From Heterocephalus glaber (lineage: Eukaryota; Chordata; Mammalia; Rodentia; Bathyergidae): 64,000 bases of DNA. Below the pieces are notes generated by a model. The model searched no databases. It was not told the origin of the DNA and saw only the letters and a program-made list of their open reading frames with translations. The stretch lies in the NCBI RefSeq assembly GCF_000247695.1, contig NW_004624779.1, forward strand, positions 689,359-753,358, read 5' to 3'. The position numbers and the translations under genes were made by a program. Every line of letters begins with the position of its first letter. Position 1 is the stretch's first letter. Shown here piece by piece: positions 23,317 to 34,458 of this stretch.

Positions 23317-26300
23317 CCACACACCTAGGAAGATGGCTTGAGTCTAACACACTATCAGGAGGACCCTAGAGCTCAGGCTGGAATTTGGGGAACATGAGCA
23401 GAGAACTCCAGCTCACATTCAAAAATGTCCACTAAAATGTCACAAGTATGGCTTCAAGTTAAGACACAATCTCCGGAGACATTCACTATGGCAAATGCAC
23501 TGCACAGGATCACTTCCCAATTCAGGCAAAGGATCTAAGGCAGGAACAGAAGCAGATGTAATCTAGGCCAGGCACCAAAGCCAAAGCCACCGGAAACTGT
23601 AAATAGTCAGGGTACCCCACAGTCTACACCCAGAAGACTGAAAGAGAATCATCACGATACATATTTCTGAAGCAGGAATCATTTTACTTAGGAATTCGAT
23701 GTAGGAGAAAAGTATTCCTGGAGAAAAAAGTTGTTCAGCTGTAAGTTATTGCCATAAAGGTGCCGAGTCAAACAATTTCTGTAAAGTACTATTTCAAATT
23801 AAGACACGCCTCTTTTTCAAAAGATGATCAGACTGACAACAGGAATAATTAAATATTTGTTTATTTGACTCTAAATTTGATGAATATGAACATGAAATAA
23901 AATTCAGAGTTCATTATCATATTTTGTTTTGCCAGGGTATAGGTTCTGCAGAGCAAAATGCATGCGACAAACCCCTCAGGTCTTGTCTTCTATTAGTCAA
24001 AATAGAATACAATTTTTAGTAGAGAAACTTTAATTTCATGATATTTTCATCCACTATTGTCTAGAACTAAATGTCCTTGAGAAATTACTTCATATATAAA
24101 ATGCATTCAAATACAAAAATTCAGATATAGTATGTTTAGTGTTTTAGCTTCTGACACCCCTAATAGCTGTCTCTTCTTAGAATCAAGTCTCTGTTCTCTG
24201 CCTCTCTTTCATATATTAAATCTTTTAAACAAATAAAAAGAATATTGGGGGAAACTACAAAAGGCAGTTAGTAAAAAGATTGCTAAATAGTAAGGGTTTT
24301 TTCCTACTTACAGAATTTTCAGTGTATGTAGTATGAAATCTTCCCGTTTCATTAATTTTCAAATTTTAAAAGTTATTTTATGGCTTCCTTCTAATACAAG
24401 TTAACATTTTTGGCTCAATCCAATGTATAAAGAATAAGAGTAATTCAGGCTTTTGGAGGTGTTAAGGCTGCTATCAAAAACAAGTGAAGAAAATTCAAAC
24501 TGAGACTTTCATTATCAAGCCATGTTTCTAATTGAACTTGCAATTGCCCCTCCCCTTTTGAGTAATGATGTGTGCTTGTGCAAATGTCTTTGGCTATGTC
24601 ATAAACCCTATTTGATTTCTTAATTCAGATTAATCATTCTCTATGTCCTTTATTCTGTGTCTTATCTCTAGGTTAAGACTGGTTTTGCGAGATGAAAATA
24701 AATTGAAATAGGATGAGCCAGAAGTGTTATATATATATATATATATATATATGTCCTTAGATTCTGTGAAATTCACTTCATGATATCCTTTTCCATTCTA
24801 TATTCTTGCCTATCGGAGGGTACAGAAGCTTGGGTCTCATAACTAACAAGTCATACTTCACACCTCAATCTATATTGCGACCCTCCAGTGGTCCAGAAGT
24901 TAAAGATGTTCCAGAAACAGTAACCTAGAGCAGGTACACAGCAGTTCTGAATTGCTCTCACATCTAGTTTTTATCCAGAATAATAATGAGAATAAGTCAT
25001 AGCCAGAAATTCAAATTGATATTTAAATATGTGTTTATAACACTGAGACTTTTTAATACTATACACAATCACTGTAAAGGAGTTTTATATATTCATAGTT
25101 ATGACAAGCCACTGTTTTTAAGACAATTTCTTTTCAGCCACCCTTGACATCTTATCAAATATGGAAAAATCAACGGGCAGATATTATACAACTTCTTAGA
25201 CTATGAAATAGGAAAACATTTGAATTCTCCAAGCATCAGCAGTAAATAATTTTAAAATATGGTTAATTTTTATAAGGGTAAATTGAAAAAGAATTCTGTC
25301 AGAAAAGTAGAATATATAACTTGGAAAAAATCCCTGTCTTTTTATTTTGAAATGAGTTTTCTGTTTCAGAGCAGTAGTACTTGGCTATTTGAATGTAGAT
25401 CTGTTTGATTATAAATCCAAAGAAAATGTTCTGAGAACAGTTACTTGTTTGGTCTAGGTTTAGAACTTGATGTAAGCCTCATTTGGTTGGTGAAAGCTTA
25501 CTTTCAGAAAGATTTCATGTTAGCAAATAACACCAGGAAATGATCCCAGTGAGAAAATTACACAAAGTCATATCCATGGCTCAGTCTGGCTTGAATCAGT
25601 AAAAAAGGAAAAATCAAGCTCCTGTTACTATGTATTAGATGCACAATAGATTTTAATTACTCTGAATTAGGGGAAATCATTTCTTGCACTTAAAGAGACC
25701 TACTTTAATAAATCATTAATCTTTTCATGATACCTTTTAATTTTTCTTACGTGGATCATACTTGTTTTGAGATTTATTTACAAAACAGCTAATTCAAATT
25801 TGCCTTAATGCCACAGTACTTGTATCACAAAATTACTCCCAATTTTAGACTGTCATCTCCATAATCTCAAACTCCTCCTATTATTTATTTTTGCACTCAA
25901 TGAAATGAGAGGGAAGAGTTGAAGTTTTTGGATGCTTGTTTAATTTTTAAATGACTTTACTAGCCATCTTTGTATGGAGAAGTCACAGAACCAAAGGTGA
26001 AGACTGTAATACCCCTGACTCAGAGTTACAAGTAACACAAGAAGAGTCAAAGAAAATAGGGAATTTATTGATTCTGTATGACTGAAAATCTACAAACATG
26101 TCTGACTACAGAAATGATTTCTCTGGATCCAGGAACTCTGGTGATATCATCTGAGCTCTCCATATTTCCATGACTGGATTCTTGTTGCTTGTTGGCATAT
26201 TTCCCTTTGGCAACTGTTTTTTATGCACTTTGCCCCAAAATATAATTAAATGGTAATTTATACAATTTTTAAGAGAAAACTGAAGTGCTCAATTATTTAG

Positions 26301-27342
26301 CCTAATGGATACTATTATATGATTCATCCAAAGATTGTTTCTACTAACCCTGAATTCCAAAGCGGTATGAAAGGAAAGGATATTCACAAGCATCTATAAC
26401 GCATATCTATATAGAAACCATAAAGTTATTCTACAATCAGCTAATTTCTCATAGAGTCACAGGGAATGAAAATATCAATAAAAATTTCAAAAATTCAATG
26501 ACATTTCCAATACATTGCTTCAAAGTGTGACAAGAATGTAGCAGAGACCAATAGCTTTTCTAACACTTAATATCCATTCTACCACAAACAATATTGGTCT
26601 GAGGGAACTGAAATTCCAAATCATAAAAAAGAAATCTGACATATTTTAAAGAAAATCTGTAATAAGATAATTGGTATCTAATTTGCTGTTCTCATTTTGA
26701 AAAGTGAAGTACACTACATTGTAGATCTAGCCTCCCAGGGCTATGTTCGAAAGCTAGTTGTGTGAATCTTGACAGAAAAAATAACTCACCATTCAAAACA
26801 AAAGTAGGGAGTCTTCCTTGGGTACATTCACTTCTTTTAGATTTTTAAATCAACTGTGTTGAAAAGTCATGACTAAGATCAGAAAATAAGGAAAAGTCTT
26901 GATTCTCAATTTCTTAGCTGTTGAGCTTGCTTTGTAAAACTGAGAAAAGCATCTTAATTGTTAACTGAGAATTCAGGTTTCAAATTTCACTCACCAAATT
27001 TGTATCTCAGATAATCACTGATATGTAATTTGTTTTATTGTACTTATCACCAAATTTATATCTTTTTGCATGAATAACTCTTGTAAACTCCAAATATGTT
27101 ATTTTAATAAGTTTTGTAAATGTACATATATTAATAGTTTATATAAATTCATAAATATGATGATAAATAAGTTTATTGTATTATAATTTTAATATTTCTT
27201 TTTTACTTGGATACCCCATCTTTCCTCTTACTCTATTCTCTTCCTCCACTAAGGTGAAATGCTCATATATTGTCCAACCTCCAATAATAATATCCAAAAT
27301 CAATAAAAAACATATTTTTGTTTTATTAAAATGAAGATGTAG
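23317..27342. other. Long AT-rich stretch without recognisable gene
   Basis: About 4 kb in which I could support only a dinucleotide repeat at 24729-24752. No coding frame of interest, SINE or LTR was seen. It may hold unique sequence or repeats too old to read by eye. Confidence 0.45.
24729..24752. repeat. (TA)n microsatellite
   Basis: About twelve uninterrupted TA units. Confidence 0.95.
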
Positions 27343-27447
27343 GTAGGTGTGGCAGTACACAACTGTAAATCCCAGACCCAGTCTTAAAATTTTTTAAATG
27401 GGACTGGGGATGAATCCTACTGCAAAGGCCATGGATGTGATCACCAG
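27343..27447 (+). mobile_element. Rearranged B1+ID SINE
   Basis: The start 'taggtgtggcagtacacaactgtaa' is the 5' end of a B1-like SINE. An A/T linker follows, then an ID-like piece ('gggactggggatgaatcc'), leading straight into a GA repeat. The central part of B1 is missing, so this is either a deleted dimer or a diverged subfamily. Confidence 0.5.
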
Positions 27448-27471
27448 GAGAGAGAGAGAGAGAGAGAGAGG
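27448..27471. repeat. (GA)n microsatellite
   Basis: GA units directly at the tail of the SINE, a common origin for such repeats. Confidence 0.9.
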
Positions 27472-27779
27472 CAACAGAAATTATTTATGAAATCATCCCA
27501 CAATACTCTGATTGGCTCCTATTCACTAGAATGTTTGAACATCCTTGGGTATATAACCTTATTTTTGGTAATTCTATTTCTAATAAATTCTTACAATTAA
27601 CCTACTTCATATATAATTTATAATAATCAATATTTAATATTTGGAAAGTCAGTTTATATAATTAACCAAATTAACATATAATATAACATAATTGATATTT
27701 AACAAGCAAATACTTCCACAAATAGATGCCTTCACCAGAAATAATTAACCTGATATCCATCCCCAAAGCAATCTGTATA

Positions 27780-28530
27780 TCTTATGCACATTTTTATTTT
27801 TTGCAAGACTGGTGTAAAATTCTACACCATTGTAACTTTAATTTTCACTATATAAAATTAGACTGAATTTGTGTATTTTGACATATATTTTGTCATGTAA
27901 TATCTGGGTATGCATTCATATTAATTTCCTATTGGTATCCCTTTGTCCCTTTATAAAAAGTTGGGCACTGGTCCATGTTTTTGTAAGTTGCAGCAATAGT
28001 TTTTATTATATCATCTTTTCTATGCACTGCACTGACTTTTTTCAAAAACCATTTTTTTGGTCTATGACCTTAGCTTAGTATAACTTGCCATATAAATTTT
28101 TTAATTTTTGTGTTCTCATATAGACTATCTATTCTTAGAAAGCTGCTTATTTCTAGTTTTATTCAATATTGTCCTTTACATCACTAGATTTTACATGTGT
28201 CTTCCAAGATATTCTTGCAGGATTTTCATTGTTTATATTTTTCATTTAAATATGTATCCCATCTAGAATTTGTTTCTAAATATTATGCAAGATTGGGATC
28301 CAAATTTATTTTCCTCCAGATGGATAGCCAATTGTTCCAGAACTAGTCATTTTAAAATACATTTTATTTTAATAGCTTCAAGTATATTTTGTAGTTATTA
28401 AGTTGTTTAAAAATATGGGCATTTATTTCTGATGTCTGTATTCTGTTTTACTTGTCTATTTGTTTATGACAACAACATACATGTTTGGTTATAGTAGTTT
28501 TGCATTATGTTCAGATCAGAAAGGGAATGC
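27780..28530 (-). mobile_element. Ancient L1M fragment
   Basis: The plus strand carries antisense old-L1 ORF2 C-terminal blocks: 'atccaaatttattttcctccagatggatagccaattgttcc' (about 28297-28339), 'ttgtctatttgtttatgac', and 'tatagtagttttgcattatgttc'. Upstream sequence corresponds to the distal part of ORF2. There is no ORF and divergence is high. The 69-residue plus frame 27869-28078 is antisense noise. Confidence 0.65.
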
Positions 28531-28595
28531 TGTAGTAAGTTTGGGTCTTTTTGTGTGCTATCTCTAAAGAAAAGCAAGCATTTATGATTCCATGT

Positions 28596-28915
28596 TGTAT
28601 TAGTCATTTTTCAAGTTGGTGGTGCAAATACCCAACACCTGCAACAGAAAGGAGGAAATGTTTAATTTGGTCTATTGTTTCAGAGGTTTCAGTCCATGGT
28701 TGACTGGCTCCAAAACTGAAATCTTGGTGGAAAGTCATGGCAGAGCAAAGCTGCTTAGTTCAGGGCTACCAGGGGGAAATGGCTGATAGGATGGGGCCAG
28801 GGACCAGATACAATACCCAGTGTCACACTTGCGTGACACAGCAGACACACCCATAAGTTGGCTTTACTCATCTCCTAGACAGCTCTTAAACCAATCAAGT
28901 TCACAATACAGTTTA
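28596..28915 (-). mobile_element. MaLR-type solo LTR
   Basis: The low-coordinate edge begins TGTATTAGTC, the complement of the ...GACTAATACA end typical of MaLR LTRs. Then come 'ggaggaaatgtttaatttggtc' and 'tttcagtccatggttgactggctcc', shared with the copies at 33.9, 42.1 and 59.0 kb. The high-coordinate edge is not sharp. There is no coding region. Confidence 0.65.
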
Positions 28916-28996
28916 GTCGTCAGTAGATGATATTCTTTAGGATAAGAATTAGAGATTTAGGAGTAACATAACACATTGTAATTTGTACTGCAATAT

Positions 28997-29096
28997 NNNN
29001 NNNNNNNNNNNNNNNNNNNNNNNNNNNNNNNNNNNNNNNNNNNNNNNNNNNNNNNNNNNNNNNNNNNNNNNNNNNNNNNNNNNNNNNNNNNNNNNN
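28997..29096. other. Assembly gap of 100 N
   Basis: Exactly 100 unknown bases, the usual placeholder for a gap of unknown size. It abuts the poly-T of the SINE at 29097, so the break was probably caused by that tail. Frames that cross it are meaningless. Confidence 0.98.
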
Positions 29097-29177
29097 TTTT
29101 TTTGGCACCGGGGATCGAACTTGGGACCTTGCGCTTTCGAGGCAGGCGCCAGAACCACCGAGCTAAATCCCCAGCCC
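29097..29177 (-). mobile_element. ID-like SINE beside the gap
   Basis: On the minus strand: 'ggctggggatttagctcgg' (A box), a variant middle, then 'gttcgatccccggtgcc' (B box and 3' end) and an A tail running into the gap. Its sequence is close to the copy at 19788, with both promoter boxes well kept. The second flank is lost in the gap. Confidence 0.8.
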
Positions 29178-30379
29178 TTTTAGATATATTTATAAGACTC
29201 ACAATCAATGTTGAGCATCACATAAGTGACCTTTATGCTATAATAAAAAAGACACTTCACAGTCATTATGAATAAAGAGATGGTAATGAATAAATAAGAA
29301 ATTTGAGAGGTATAACCAGAACATGTAGCAAGTAAATCATAAGAGGTCCAGAAAGCGATAAAGCCCCAAAAGGAGAACAATAATTAAATATAATTATTTA
29401 ACTTTAGAGAATTTTTCTCTGAGACTATTAAAAGTTTATCAAGTTCTAAGAAGAACTAATGGGAAAAGTATTCATATAGGCACATCTTGGTAAAGCTCTG
29501 ATAGCTAAGAGAAAAAGAAAAGGCTGAAAGCTTCCAGACTGAAGGACATAATTGCAGTGGATAAATGATCAGATTGGTATTCACTCCATGTCTCTATCCC
29601 TAGAAGTTAAATTGTGCCAGAAGAGCATCTGATTAATAAAACAAAATGCAGTGCAAGATATAGCCAACCCAAATTGTGTATGTGGAAGAATTCAGAAAAT
29701 AAGACCCTCCTTTCCTCTGTTGAGTAGAGTTGTAAGTAGAGGACCACATTCCCACCTGAAAAATACTAGAAACCAAATAACAAACACTAATCATCTATTA
29801 GAAGGCAGCAGAGATCTGCTGAGACAAGAATATCTGGGGACACTGACTGCTGGAAGAGGAAGATCTTGAAAAGATAAGCTGAGTTACACAGCAACCTTTT
29901 TTGCCTGTTACTTGGAGAGGTATTTGCCATTTAAAGATCAAAAGCAGAATGAGATTCCAGGCTTTGAACCAGCAGAGACATACCACTGAGGGGAGAGAAA
30001 TCGCAAAGACAAATTTTCTTCAAGATATTTGATCTATTATGACTGTGCAAGGCAAAGGAAGTGTGTAAAATTTAGGAAGAAAGTCTCTGAAAATCAGTGC
30101 ATCCCTTTCAGTAGTCTCAAGAGACAAATAGCAGAGTGCAAACCTGCCTGAAGGAGGAAGCATGGACAATCTACCAGTCATTGAAGGGAAACTCTGGAGG
30201 ACGAGAATGAGCCAGAGCTACTGTGGCCCTTCACTGGGTCATGGTCCCAGATCTATTCAGCCTCATTCCTATCTAACTTAAGGGGATCCACCACCACCCC
30301 AGTTGCTGAACACGCAAGGTGAACCTGCTCCATAGAAAATAATGTCAGTTGGTGCATCTACTATTTTCATCCTCAAGAA
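29178..30379 (+). other. Unassigned DNA, possibly L1M 5' UTR
   Basis: It directly precedes L1M/HAL1 ORF1-like sequence and is somewhat richer in purines on the plus strand, which would suit an old L1 5' UTR. No specific match could be made. Frames at 29651-29869 and 29986-29798 show nothing recognisable. Confidence 0.3.
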
Positions 30380-30660
30380 ACACCTAATAGACACAAGAAA
30401 AGACTGAAGCATGACTAGAATCTTTTTTAAAAAGGCAATCAACATAAATAGACTCACAGATGATCTTCATATACTAGATGTCTGACAAGTTTTTTTTTAA
30501 GTAGCTGTGATTAACACATCCAAAAACATAAAGAATAGCTGTAGAAAATATACAAAAAGATGAGGAATTTCATAGGCTATAAGTGTATGTAAAATGCAAA
30601 TTAGAAAACTAAAAATGCAATATCTAAAAATCAGATTTGAAGTATTATATTACTCATCAA
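30380..30660 (+). mobile_element. L1M or HAL1 ORF1 5' region
   Basis: The series 'ctcacagatgatcttcata', 'aagtagctgtgattaacac', 'aaaagatgaggaatttca' and 'aatgcaatatctaaaaatcaga' follows the coiled-coil coding start of old L1/HAL1 ORF1. The copy has stops and no clear 3' boundary. Confidence 0.55.
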
Positions 30661-31609
30661 TTCTGTATGAAAAAATGTTTTAAAAATAACCCAAAAGTAT
30701 CAAAAGAGCACAACCTGCCATCAGACTTGAAGTTTAAACTTAGCACAATACTCCTTCTTGGCGATTCTGTCACCATCATTTCACAATTATTTTTAAATAT
30801 GAATCAGAACTGTTTGACATGCAACATTTCCAGAATGGGAGACCAGTGGTGACTTAAACAAGCACTTGACAAATGACATTCAACTGAGTGAAGCGACGCA
30901 TGAACCCTGGCACTCCTTGTTTGAGCGCTAATCATAACATTGCACTGTGGGAATAACTGACCTGACATAGTGACTCCAATGTTTGATGCTGTAAGAATAC
31001 ATGTGTATTTTTGTATAAGTTACATTTAAGATACATTTACAAGATGGAAATCCTTTTTAGTAAGTCAAAAGCATAGTGAGGTTATCTAATGTTTGGCTGA
31101 TTATCCATAACCCAAATCATTCCACACATCTTCTTAGTAATTTTCTTTTCTATGTATTCCTTCCAAACTCCACTCAAAATCCCTTTGGATAAAACTACAT
31201 GTCCTGGCAAAAATGTACTATTTTCATCTTTGCCTAAGATTTGGTTTATTATAATCATATTGGCATAAAGATAAAGCTTCTTCACTGAAATAGTTAAGAA
31301 TGGAGCTTCCATGTGTCGTTCATACTAGAAATATTGGCTCCAATTTATAGACATTGGGTATTCTCTTGGCTCACTTGTGATCAGAATGTTGCAACTTACT
31401 AATCTCTTAGTCTTTAATATGTTTGAATCCCCAAATATTATTCTCACCCAAATAGTTCCTCATGGGCAAATTATACATAACTAATTTTACTAAGTCCAGT
31501 CATGTCGTATGTAATGAGCACAATATGGTATACTGAATTTCTAAAAAAAATCTGAACCACATCATTACACCACTTACAAATAGAAAACGTACCCATCTAA
31601 GAACCTCCC
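30661..31609. other. Unassigned DNA
   Basis: No gene or repeat recognised. A 71-residue frame overlaps the end of the ORF1-like region, and a 76-residue minus frame lies at 31312-31082; neither shows family features. Confidence 0.4.
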
Positions 31610-31679
31610 GTGGAACAACTTATTTTTTGTGTTTTATTACAATATATTTTCAGCTCACTTTATCAGAAATATCAGCATT

Positions 31680-33720
31680 GATCAGGTCATACTTAAATTT
31701 TTTTGTAATAAAATATACATAACATAAAGTTTACCATTAATCATTTCTAAGTTTATAGATTAGTAGTGTTAAATATATTCACATTGTTTGGAAACGGATG
31801 CACATAATTTTTTATCCTGCAAATCTGAAACTCGATATCCATTAAACATCAACTCCTCTGTTTCTTCTCCCCCAAACCACTAGTAAACACCATCCTACTT
31901 TCCATTTCTATTAGCTCAAGTACTTTACACACTTCATACATAGTGCAATCACACAATATTTGTCATTTTTTCTCTTTAGCATTTCCTTTTTTTTAAACTG
32001 GTTTAGTTCACATAGAAAAATGCCTTCAAGGTTCATCTATGTTATAATATCTCGACAGAATTACCCTCCTTTTTAATGCTGAATAATATTGTATTGTATG
32101 TATATACGCACCACACCTTCTTTATCTGCTCATCTACACATGAATATTTGGCTTTCTTATATTGCTTATTAGTATGAATACTGTTACTATGAACATGAAT
32201 ACTGAATACTTCCTCACGATCCACTGTCTACGCTTTCTGATATCTATCTAGAAATAGGATTTTGGATCATATGAGAGATCTTCTCTAAATTTTTGTGGAA
32301 CTGTCATACAGTTTTCCAGAGTGGATGCAACATTTTATCATTTGCACAAAGGGTCAAGTTTATCCGTATCCTCACCAACGCTTACTATTTTCTGTGTTTA
32401 TGATAGTACCTATACTAATGTGTATGAGGAAATATCCCATTGTAGTTTTGATCTGTATTTCTCTGATTACTAGTTAATCACCTTTCCATAATTATGTTGG
32501 CCAATTATATATGGTTTTGAAGAGATATCTATTAACTTATTTTGCTCATTTTTAATCAAATTTTAGATTTTTCAGTTGTTGAAATGTAGGAGTTCTCTAT
32601 ATATTTAAAATATTAACTCATTATCAGATACATGATTCACAGAATTTCTTCCCATTCTACAAGATGCCTTTTCACACTATTGTGTCATTTAATACATAAA
32701 ACTTTTAAGATTAATATGATTTGAATTGTTTATTTTTTGTCTTGTTTGGTTCACACCATACAATTCATTTCTAAGTCCAACATCAGGATTTTCCCTTAAA
32801 ATTTTTTGGGGGCATTTTATAGTTTTAAGGCTTCTGTTTCAGTTTTTAATCCATTTTGAATTACATTTTTGAATGTTATATAGGATAAGATTTCAACTTC
32901 TTCATTTGGCAGGGTATGGGTATCCAGTTTCTCCTACACCATTTCTTTTTTTTTTTTCCTACACCATTTCTTAAAGAGATTACTCTTTCTCTACTGAGTA
33001 ACCTTGGAAGCCTTGTTGAAGATCATTTGAACATGTACTCAGGGTCTATTTGAGGGTTCCCTAACCTATCTCATTGATGTATTTGTCTTTATCCCAATAA
33101 TACCTTATTTATATGACTATAACCCCTTGATATATTTTAAAATCAAGAACTAAGAGCCCCTTAGCTTTGTTCTATGTCAAAGTTGTTTTGTGGGTCCCTT
33201 AAGAATCCATGTGAATTTTGGGGTGAATTTGTCTGTTTCTGAAAAATATGGCATTGGGATTTTTATGGTGATTTAATTAAATCCATCAACCACTTTAGGT
33301 AGTATGGACATTTTAATTATATTATGTCTTCTAATCCATAAATATTTCCAGTGTACAAGTCTTTTATAACATTCTTTACATTATTTCAATTTTTTTTCTT
33401 TTTATGCTATTGTAAGAGGAATTATTTTCTTACTTTGTCATATTGTTCACTGTTAATATATGAAAACAGACCTGATTTTGTCTCTTGCAAGTTTACTAAA
33501 TCCATTCACCAGCGCTTACAAGTTCTTTTTAGAGTGTGTAAAATTTTTACAGTTTTCTACATATAAAATCAAATCACTTGCAAGTAGAGGTAGTTTTCTT
33601 TCCTATCCAATTTCTATATCTTTTTTCTGGCCTAACTTCTTTGCCTTTTCCAATTTGATTACTTTCATTCATTTGGTTCATTTTTGTGATTCATTAATTA
33701 TTTGACATTTGATACTGGCG
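31680..33720 (-). mobile_element. L1M element, 3' 2 kb
   Basis: An old L1 on the minus strand. Its 3' UTR lies at 31680-31980 (plus words 'tagtgttaaatatattcacattgtttgg', 'cattaaacatcaactcc'). The distal ORF2 antisense follows: 'gctgaataatattgtattgtatg', 'ttcctacaccatttctt', 'ttttgaattacatttttgaa', 'aatccatcaaccactttagg'. All reading frames are broken. A nine-base poly-T with a 16-base duplication interrupts it at 32932-32972. The MaLR LTR at 33880 lies just beyond. Confidence 0.75.
32932..32972 (-). mobile_element. Possible tail-only retroinsertion
   Basis: The 16-base word TCCTACACCATTTCTT occurs at 32932-32947 and again at 32957-32972, separated only by nine T. The surrounding L1M expects this word once. 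A poly(A) tail on the minus strand flanked by a target-site duplication is what remains if reverse transcription stops within the tail. A local duplication with poly-T slippage is the alternative. Confidence 0.5.
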
Positions 33721-33879
33721 TTGCTATGTGTGTTTATAGTACAGTCTTGTTAAACAAGGTACCAAATTAGCAAAGCCTATCTTTGCCTGTAGCTCTAATA
33801 TTACATTCAGCAATTCAATGATAGAACATGGAAAGAGAAGGCTATGACTTTGATCTTAGATGTCCTGCAAATTTCTACA

Positions 33880-34216
33880 TAGTAAAGCTTGACTGTGAAT
33901 CTGTATGACTATGCTTGTTGGAACTTTTAGAAGGTGAGGCTTAGTGGATATAAGTTAGGTCATTAGAGCACGCCCTTGATGGAGCTAATGAAAGCCAGCC
34001 CCTTCCTCTCTTTCTTTGCTTCCCAGTCGCCATGAGGTGAGCAACCTCTTTGCCCATGTACTCTGCCATGATGTACTGTACTACCACAGGCCTGAAGCAA
34101 TGTGAGCAATGAACCATGGACTGAAATTTCTGAAACCATGAGCTAAAATAAACCTTTCCTCCTTTAAATTTATTTATCTCAGGATTTAGTGACAGTGACA
34201 GAAAGCTGACTAGCAT
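33880..34216 (+). mobile_element. MaLR-type solo LTR, plus strand
   Basis: The only member of this family on the plus strand. It contains 'aggtgaggcttagtgg', 'tcgccatgaggtgagc', 'atggactgaaatttctgaaacc', an AATAAA at 34147-34152 followed by 'cctttcctcc', and the end 'gctgactagcata'. AATAAA is the expected LTR polyadenylation signal. The minus frame 34240-33941 is the reverse of this repeat and not a gene. Confidence 0.65.
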
Positions 34217-34458
34217 AGAGTATATGTTTCCAAGAAGCAACAGAAATAATTTTTCTCTGTAAGTGTAATATTACATAAAATACCAGAAATATAGAGAAGC
34301 AGAGAGAACTGTATAATAAACCTTTGTGCACTCATTACTAGCTTCATGAATGATCAATTCCTAACAAATACTATGCAGTGCTTATACTTTGTTTTCTCCC
34401 TGTATGTAGGGAGTTAATTATTAACATAGTATCTACACTCAGTACAATTTTGAATAAT

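Noticed and set aside
28920..29208. Short frames around 29000 on both strands
   Set aside because: They cross the 100-N gap, and their readable ends are SINE sequence.
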